Below, one piece after another: positions 57,792 to 64,000 of a stretch of DNA of 64,000 nucleotides. This stretch comes from Camillea tinctor (Eukaryota; Ascomycota; Sordariomycetes; Xylariales; Xylariaceae). The DNA lies in assembly GCA_022578605.1 (NCBI GenBank), contig MU394155.1:26324-90323 (forward strand), given 5' to 3'. Within the stretch, counting starts at the first letter, position 1, and each line of letters starts with the position of its first letter. The position numbers and the translations under genes were made by a program. Under the pieces are notes generated by a model. That model saw only the letters and a list, made by a program, of their open reading frames with translations, had not been told where the DNA came from and ran no database searches.

Positions 57792-58027
57792 TTAAACAGG
57801 GCAACACCCGTTCGGTTGGCAAGGGGTTTCATAATTATGGCCACAACCACATCTTCCTGAGAAGAGATCCGCGCACGGGCAAAGGCATTGCTATTTCATT
57901 AGTTAGTTCATGACTACGATATTGTCATCTTATTTATGGTGTAATGCTTTGAGACATGACTTACCACGTTAGAGTCAGCCATCGAGACTGAGACAAGGAA
58001 GGCGGCAAATATGAGAGAAAACTTCAT
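57792..58027 (-). CDS. Small secreted cysteine-rich protein (53 residues)
   Basis: Two exons on the reverse strand: 58027-57965 and 57890-57792. Intron 57964-57891 starts GTAAGT, has CTAAC about 15 bases before the acceptor, and ends ATAG. A signal peptide (MKFSLIFAAFLVSVSMA) is followed by a mature peptide of about 36 residues with eight cysteines at 23, 25, 27, 35, 37, 45, 50 and 51. The pattern is CxCxC, CxC, C, CC, with the end CQPNGCCPV. A TATATATA lies about 45 bases upstream and the start context is ACAAAATGAAG. Size, secretion signal and even cysteine count are those of effector-like or antimicrobial-like fungal peptides. The function is not known. The nearest recognisable feature is a broken HET gene. 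Confidence 0.82.
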
Positions 58028-59372
58028 TTTGTAAAATTTTAATGTTAAAGATATCGGTTGAATGAATATATATATGCTTAAAGTTTATATCGAGTGGCTC
58101 GCGAATGATACTAGTTTAGTTGCGTGATTATGTAGGGACAACTAGACCTTAAATACTTTGCTCTCTTGATGTTTTCGGTGGAGAGATGAGTTCGCTTTAA
58201 ACAAGGTCCTCCGTTGGGTTTGAGGATCTAGTACCTGGCAATACGAACGATATATGGGTTGTGGAAAAAGTTACCATTTAATTTCAGGTGTCTACGTTAC
58301 CGCATTCGTTAAAGATGTGCATGACAGCTACGAAATTCCCCGGGTTTAGATTAACTTAATCCAATCCTACAACCAGCTGAAGTGCAGCGAGACCCGGGAT
58401 TACCTAACAATCGCAACGAAGGATAGGAACGCTGTGGATCTACGTGCGTAATGCCTTGACGGAGATACAATTATTCAACGATCTTCGCGTTATTTCTAGA
58501 ACCTTGTTGCTATGTAATAGGTGTATGCCTATGTTGCTTTAGTGGGATATCTTGAATTCTTCTGAATCTATCACAATCCAAGCGTGTGTGAATCAATCCA
58601 GTAACTTGAAATATCATCTACTTCAGAAAAATAGAACCGTTGGCTTGGGCTATGTTTATTTTGACCTCTAGGGGAGGGCAGCTTTACCGCAGCAATGCCT
58701 GCTGGTGGTGCCACCTAGTCTTATCATGAAGTTAATTTATAAAGTTACCTGGTAAATTCCCCACGGCCAGTCTGTATATCAGATGTTGCTTGATTGATAG
58801 GCGTTACGTTTAAGGCTAGCAAGTTGCTCCGGGATGATCAAATCTAGACCAATTTGGTGTTTATATTTCTGCGTTCCTGTCCTATCAAGTTGAGTTTTCG
58901 GTTGTTGAGTCGGGCGGCGACGAAGACACGAGGCCCCCGGCTCGGAAGGATAGAAATTATTTAGAACTCAAATTCATATGTTATTATGCATGTGGAACTT
59001 TAGATAATTGATATGATAGGCGGAGGGATTCGATAAGAACAATGGGATTTGAATATTTCGACATTGGTAAGTAGGATTGTTTTGTGGTTATGCAACATTG
59101 CCGAATTTCGGCCCTCTACCTAGTGTAGCTGAGGAGCTGAGTTGCTATTTTAAGCTGCAGCTAGGCTTGCCAGGACATCATTGGATCCCATTGGGCGAAG
59201 CGCCGAAGGAGAAAGAAGATTTCAATCACCATAACCATTAGCTTACCGAAGCGGATGATCCATAAATTTCGACTATCCCAAGTTACTCACCTCGATTCAC
59301 GATCCTTGAAACAACAACCAGTCGCATTCATAGCACTGGGACATCAAAAGCCCGAGAAACCTGAGGGTTTCA
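58028..59372. other. Intergenic region
   Basis: Between the small secreted gene and the HET fragment. ATG at 59041 (MGFEYFDI then GTAAGT) could be an old first exon of the HET gene, but the link cannot be shown. Confidence 0.4.
58068..58075 (-). promoter_or_regulatory. TATA box of the small secreted protein gene
   Basis: An alternating TATATATA about 41-48 bases upstream of ATG at 58027. The leader would be very short. Confidence 0.4.
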
Positions 59373-59615
59373 ATGCCTCTAAGTTTGTTGCAGGTCTTCG
59401 GGCTGGGGAGCAAGGGTGCTTACCCAGGTACCCGGCTTCGCGCTGACGGGGAAATCCGCGTTTTGAAGAAGAAGAGCATCAAGGATGGCTACATCAGCTG
59501 TAAATTGAAGCATATCAATCTTACGAAGCAGAAACCATTGAAAATCGGGTACTATGCCCTCTCTTACCGGTGGGGGGACCAGGCGAATCTGTTGATTTTA
59601 GGTAGGTTGCCATAA
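59373..59615 (+). pseudogene. HET-domain gene fragment, truncated at the AT-rich block
   Basis: About 80 codons carry only the beginning of a heterokaryon-incompatibility domain: ADGEIRVLKKKSIKDGYISC, a short linker, then YYALSYRWGDQ, the family's first conserved block. A normal HET domain continues for another 100-150 residues with further blocks. Here the reading stops within ten codons and the AT-rich block begins about 25 bases later. No downstream exon with HET blocks is visible. The likely explanation is truncation by an insertion later mutated by RIP. Upstream exons are uncertain. Confidence 0.7.
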
Positions 59616-61041
59616 GGTATATTATTAGGTGTAAGGAAGAGAGATGTACCGTAGGCTTTAAGGGCTTACTAAATGTCTTATATACAGCATAAGTGTAGGA
59701 CGCACAGACTACCTATTTTAATACTCTTATTTAAACTACACCGTTGTTAACAGTAAAATACATAATAAGGCTTTATAGCTTATAAAGTGCCATAAAGTGC
59801 TTTTAAGGAATTTATTTATTTTTTTTTATTTTTTTTTTATACGTTAATTTATATTTTAGTTTTTAATACTTTATAAACTTATTAAAATTTAAAAAACTAT
59901 TATAAAAAAAATATAAAAAAAAAAATATTTTATAAAACCTTTTATAGTTAAGTAAGCCATATATAGTTTTTTACATAAAAGTTATTATTTTTAATAAATG
60001 CTTTATTTTTTATAACGGCTTAGTTTTTAACTTTTTTTATAAAATATATAAAGCATTTATTTTACTTATTAAATTTAACATTAACGTTATATTAAACTTT
60101 TAATTTTTTTGTTTTTTATTATATATATTTAATAAAGGTTTATTATTTGCTAAATAAAGCATTTTTTACTTTAATTTTATTAAAAATTAACTTTAAATTG
60201 CAATTTTAAAATATTATAACTTTATTTTTTTTTAAGTTTATAATTATTGTTATAATATAACAATATTAAATAGCATTTTTTTAAAAGTTTTTTATTAATT
60301 GCTTTATAAGCACATTAAATAGTTTAATTTAAGTTTGCTTTTTATATTTTTTTATATTGTAAAACGTATTAAAAATATTTTATGCTATAACATTATTTAT
60401 TTTATAAGTTATTTAATTTTTTTTTTTTGCTATTATTAAACAATATTGCTTAAAAGTATACGTAAAAAAAATTGCTTTATAAGTTACTATATTAATTAAA
60501 GTAACTAATTAGTTATTTTTTTAATAAAATAAAATTATTTAAAAGTTTTTTTAAAGCGGTAAAATATGCAATATTTAATACTATTTTAAAATAAAATATA
60601 TTAATAATTAAAGTTTTTTTAAGTTAGCTTTAAAGTATTTTTATAAGTGCTAAAATAATTATGCGTTATAAATATTTGCTATTTTAAAAAATAATTAAAT
60701 AGTTGCAAAATAATAATTAATAATTTGCTTTTTTATTAATGCGTTAATAAAATATTTTTTTATAAGTTACATAATGCAGTTTTATAAAGAAATAAAATGC
60801 TAAAAACTTTAAATTAACGTTAAAGTAATAAGTTTTTATTTATTTTAAATTTAAAGCATTTTTAAATGTAATAAACTTATTTTTAAAAAGTGTTTTAATA
60901 AATTTATTAATTATTTATTTATAAGTAAAAATATATTTAACGTTTATTTTTTTTAAAGCTTATTTTTTACGTATAAAATAATATTAAATTGCTATATATT
61001 TTATATAAGCATAAAATTAAAAGTTTTTAATTAAAGCTTAA

Positions 61042-61225
61042 TGCAAAATGTGGCAGTATAGGGTAGTATTATGAGTATGTAGAAAGATGAGAAGGTGCAA
61101 CATTGAATGTGCAGCTGCGCTGCACATTAAATGTTGCTATTTTCTTATTTTATTTACTAGTGCTAGTACTAGTCCTTATCTTATTTATGTGGGGTGCTAT
61201 GCACCCCTTAATATATAGTGATTGC
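61042..61225. other. GC-higher island with strong hairpins inside the AT-rich block
   Basis: Contains a long inverted repeat at 61097-61137 (GCAACATT...GTGCAGC, loop TGC, GCTGCAC...AATGTTGC, one mismatch) and a perfect hairpin at 61191-61207 (GGGGTGC, TAT, GCACCCC). It is probably another short inserted element, but I could not find clean TG...CA ends with a matching target duplication. Confidence 0.5.
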
Positions 61226-62339
61226 ATTAAAGCTATTGCTTTTTAATTATTATTATAAATAATAATTGCTTTTAAACTTTTTTTATATTTAATTTACTTA
61301 ATAGCTTTTTTAATTAAATAGTTTTTTTTATAGCTTATATTTTATTAATATATTTAGCTTTATATAATAATAAAAATATAATAGCTTATTGTTTTAAGTT
61401 TTAATTAATAGTACTGTTATTAATGTTAAAAATATAGCTTAAAGTAAAATGCTAAGTTTTGTAGTTTTTAGCTTAATTTGCGTTAATATAGCTTATTAAG
61501 TTTTATAGCTTTTTATAATATATTAGTTTTAAGTTAATAATTTTTTTAAAATATTTAAAAAATTTTTTAATTATTTTAATGTAAGTTTTATTAAGCTTAA
61601 CTAAATATTTACTATAAAAAAAATAATATATGCTATGTTAAGTTTAATGCTTAATATAATATATATTAATAATTTTATAGCTTTTATATATTAGCTTTTA
61701 TTTTTTAAGCTAAAAATATAGTTTTATAAAAAAAGTTTTATAAAGCTAATTTTTATAAGTATTGCTTTAAAAGCTATATTTTATATATTAAATTTTTTAA
61801 ATATTTTTTTTAAATAAACTTATTAATTAAAATAAATAGCTTTATTTTTTTTGTTTTTTTTAATTAATATTTTTAAGTAAAATAAACAAAGTTTTAAATT
61901 TAACATTTTAAATTTTTTACTTAAAATAAACTTAATACTATTTACTTTTTTTTTTAAAGAACTAGTAATAAGTAAATTATTTACGTATATAGCAATATAA
62001 GTATGTTTTTTTATAAATACGCCGACGTTTACGTTTAAAAAAACGAATTTTTATTTTTTTATAAACAATATTAACGTTTTGTATTAAATTTTAAATATTT
62101 ACTTAAGCTTATATAATGCTTTATATAACTTATAAACTTTATTAATGTTATTATTAAATTTAAACGGTTATTATACGTATATTTTTTTTATAATAATATT
62201 ATAAAAAAAAATAGTTTTAACGTTTATTTGTTTTAATTTAAAATTTAAAGCTATAATTATAATAAAAATAGCTTTATAACTTATAAGTTTTATTATAAAT
62301 ATAAACGTTTTATTATAGTTTATTTTTTTTATTTACTTA

Positions 62340-62507
62340 TGTTGGTAGGTGTACGTACTAAGAAAAATAGAAACAATAACAAGTGTGAGAAACGGTTGTG
62401 TATTCGTGTCTAAGGAAGGAACTATCTGACTGAGGTTGCGCAGGAAAGCGCAACTTATTTATGTGCGGGGTACATTGTGACTTCCTATTCTTGTCATGCA
62501 ATCATTA
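62340..62507. mobile_element. Solo-LTR-like element, family 2 copy A, ACTTA duplication
   Basis: A 168-bp element begins TGTTGGTAGG and is flanked by ACTTA at 62335-62339 and 62508-62512. It contains the hairpin GGTTGCGC/GCGCAACT. Its 3' end reads ATCATTA where copy B has ACCATCA, so its terminal CA has become TA. It aligns end to end to 63510-63674. Confidence 0.87.
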
Positions 62508-63509
62508 ACTTAAAACTTTTAATAACTTAATAAGCTTTATAACGCATAATTTTACTGTTAATACTTTTTTTTAGCTTATATATTTACTTATTATTAAAGG
62601 CTTTATATTTTTTTAATAGTTATATTAACGTTTAAATGCAATTATTAATTAATAACTTATATTTATTATTTATAACTTTATGTTAGTTATATTAATAAAT
62701 ATTGTTTTTAGCTTGTTTTAATAACTTAAATTTTATTAGTTTAATGTTTAAAAGCGCATATATTATGCTTATTAAATATATTATAACTTAAAATAAGTTA
62801 GTATTATTTAGTGTGTATTTTTTATTATTATATAAAGTTAATAGTTTATATTTACTTTACTTTTTAATAAGTTTTAAGCATAAATATAAATAGCTTTAAT
62901 AAAGTTTTAATGCTATAATAATAATTAAATTATATATTTTAAACTTATTTTTAAAAATAAAGTTTATAATAATAAATATAACTTTTTTACTATTAAAAAA
63001 TTTAACATTTAGCTATAATAAAGTAACTACTTTATTAAAGGTTTTTTTAGCAATATTAACATAGTTTTTAATAAATTATTTAAGTAGCTTAAACTTTAAG
63101 TTTTTTTTTATTTATAAAAACAATAATTTAAGTTTTATTTATTTATTAATTATTTATATAGCAGTTTTTTTTTTGCTGCAAAATGTTTTTATAAATAGCT
63201 TAAGTATTTTTTTTATAAATATATAAAGGTATTTTTTTTTAAAAAAAACATTATTAGCGTAAATTACTTTGCTAAATTTTAAAAAAATAATGTAATTATA
63301 TATATTATTTTTTTAATATTTAAGCATTTAACATAGTTTTATTGCAAATTATAATATAAATAGTTTACTTTTAAGTTTATATTATTTTTTTACTTTTATT
63401 ATTTATAAGTAAAATAAGTTTAATTTAATGTTAAATTAAGCTTTATAAAGTGTTTTATTTTTAAGCTTTAAGTTAAAAAATTAATTTTTTAAATAAATAA
63501 CAGTTTATA

Positions 63510-63674
63510 TGTTGGTAGGTGTACGTACTAAAAAAGATAGAAATAACAAGTGTGAGAAACGGTTGTATATTCGTGTTTAAGGAAGGAACTATCTGATTGA
63601 GGTTGCGCAGGAAAGCGCAACCTATTTATGTGCGGGGTACATTGTGACTTCCTATCCTTATCATGCAACCATCA
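63510..63674. mobile_element. Solo-LTR-like element, family 2 copy B, TTATA duplication
   Basis: A 165-bp element begins TGTTGGT and ends ACCATCA (inverted ends with one mismatch). It is flanked by TTATA at 63505-63509 and 63675-63679. The internal hairpin GGTTGCGC, loop AGGAAA, GCGCAACC is perfect. It differs from copy A by one 3-bp indel and about ten transitions. Confidence 0.87.
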
Positions 63675-64000
63675 TTATATAAATATAAATTAATATTTAA
63701 GTAAAATTTTTTTTATTATAGTTATAAATATAATAACTTATACTTTTTTTTTTAATATATTAATGTTTTTTTTAAATATTTTATTTTATTAATGCTAATT
63801 TATAGTTAATAAATAAACCGTTATTTTTTTATTTAAGTATAAATCTTTAAATATTTTTTTAATAAAAATAAAGCTTTAATTAAAAGTAATTAGGTAGCAG
63901 CGCTACTTAAGTTTTTTATGCTTTTTTAAAAAGTTTTTAAATGTTTTAAAAAAGTTTTTTATTATTTTTAAAAAAATAACTTAAGTTATTTATAAAAAGT

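Larger units (their letters stand above)
59640..64000. repeat. Very AT-rich, RIP-like block
   Basis: Apart from three short islands, the sequence is nearly all A and T. The remaining C are mostly in CT and CG contexts, as expected if CA sites were converted to TA on both strands. There are no ORFs of note. This is the pattern of repeat-induced point mutation of transposon copies, and such blocks are usually heterochromatic. The block continues past the window edge. Confidence 0.85.

Noticed and set aside
1..64000. tRNA genes or CRISPR arrays
   Set aside because: No sequence with a tRNA-like T-arm and acceptor pairing was noticed by eye, and no regularly spaced direct repeats; the organism is eukaryotic.
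59640..64000. Mitochondrial DNA insertion as the source of the AT-rich block
   Set aside because: No mitochondrial coding frames or rRNA-like segments are visible, and the remaining C contexts suit RIP better.

Overview
This window is nuclear DNA of a filamentous ascomycete (Pezizomycotina). Genes are spread over both strands and most carry short GT-AG introns of about 50-100 bases, often with CTAAC or CTGAC branch points. Several families are typical of moulds: vacuolar HMT1-type ABC transporter, HET domain, DUF1772, PA/M28 secreted aminopeptidase, DUF6923-like secreted protein and fungal flavin monooxygenases. The last 4.4 kb is an extremely AT-rich block of the kind left by repeat-induced point mutation (RIP). 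The species cannot be named from this sequence.

Layout. 1-350: 5' part of an arylamine N-acetyltransferase, cut by the window edge (-). 1394-2587: SGT2 co-chaperone (+). 3925-7795: HMT1-like ABC transporter (-), six exons. 7796-11648: gene-poor. 11649-12149: DUF1772 membrane protein (-). 13325-14907: ten-TM drug/metabolite transporter (-). 16102-16955: single-pass PAN/apple-like protein (+). 17912-18405: 106-residue unknown protein (-). Two small solo-LTR-like insertions flank that gene at 17013-17135 and 19430-19562, each with a perfect 5-bp target duplication. 21286-21888: cupin (+). 23301-24362: kinase-like protein (-). 24915-26345: old-yellow-enzyme oxidoreductase (-). 27582-29757: NTF2-like/flavin monooxygenase (-). 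31292-31804: double zinc-ribbon protein (-). 35258-38169: large AAA+ ATPase (+). 38496-38828: small unknown protein (-). 39463-40783: RING-CH ubiquitin ligase (-). 42452-43159: small four-TM membrane protein (+). 43319-44422: secreted thaumatin-like cysteine-rich protein (-). 45601-47615: secreted M28 aminopeptidase (-), whose last intron contains an assembly gap and an error-filled duplicate. 50027-51238: amidoligase (+). 54007-55245: secreted DUF6923-like protein (-). 57792-58027: 53-residue secreted protein with eight cysteines (-). 59373-59615: HET-domain fragment that stops at the AT-rich block. 59640-64000: RIP-like AT-rich DNA holding two intact solo-LTR-like elements.

How the parts relate. 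The left half (1-8 kb) and 35-48 kb are largely housekeeping: chaperone, vacuolar transport, ubiquitin ligation and AAA+ ATPase. The stretch 11-30 kb is accessory in character. It has widely spaced genes, orphan oxidoreductases (the flavin monooxygenase and the old yellow enzyme are co-oriented neighbours), DUF1772, a cupin and mobile-element scars. No polyketide synthase, NRPS or pathway transcription factor is visible, so a secondary-metabolite cluster is not demonstrated. The right end resembles the gene-poor, repeat-rich compartment in which fungi often keep effector genes: secreted proteins, a tiny cysteine-rich secreted peptide and a broken HET gene beside RIP-mutated DNA.
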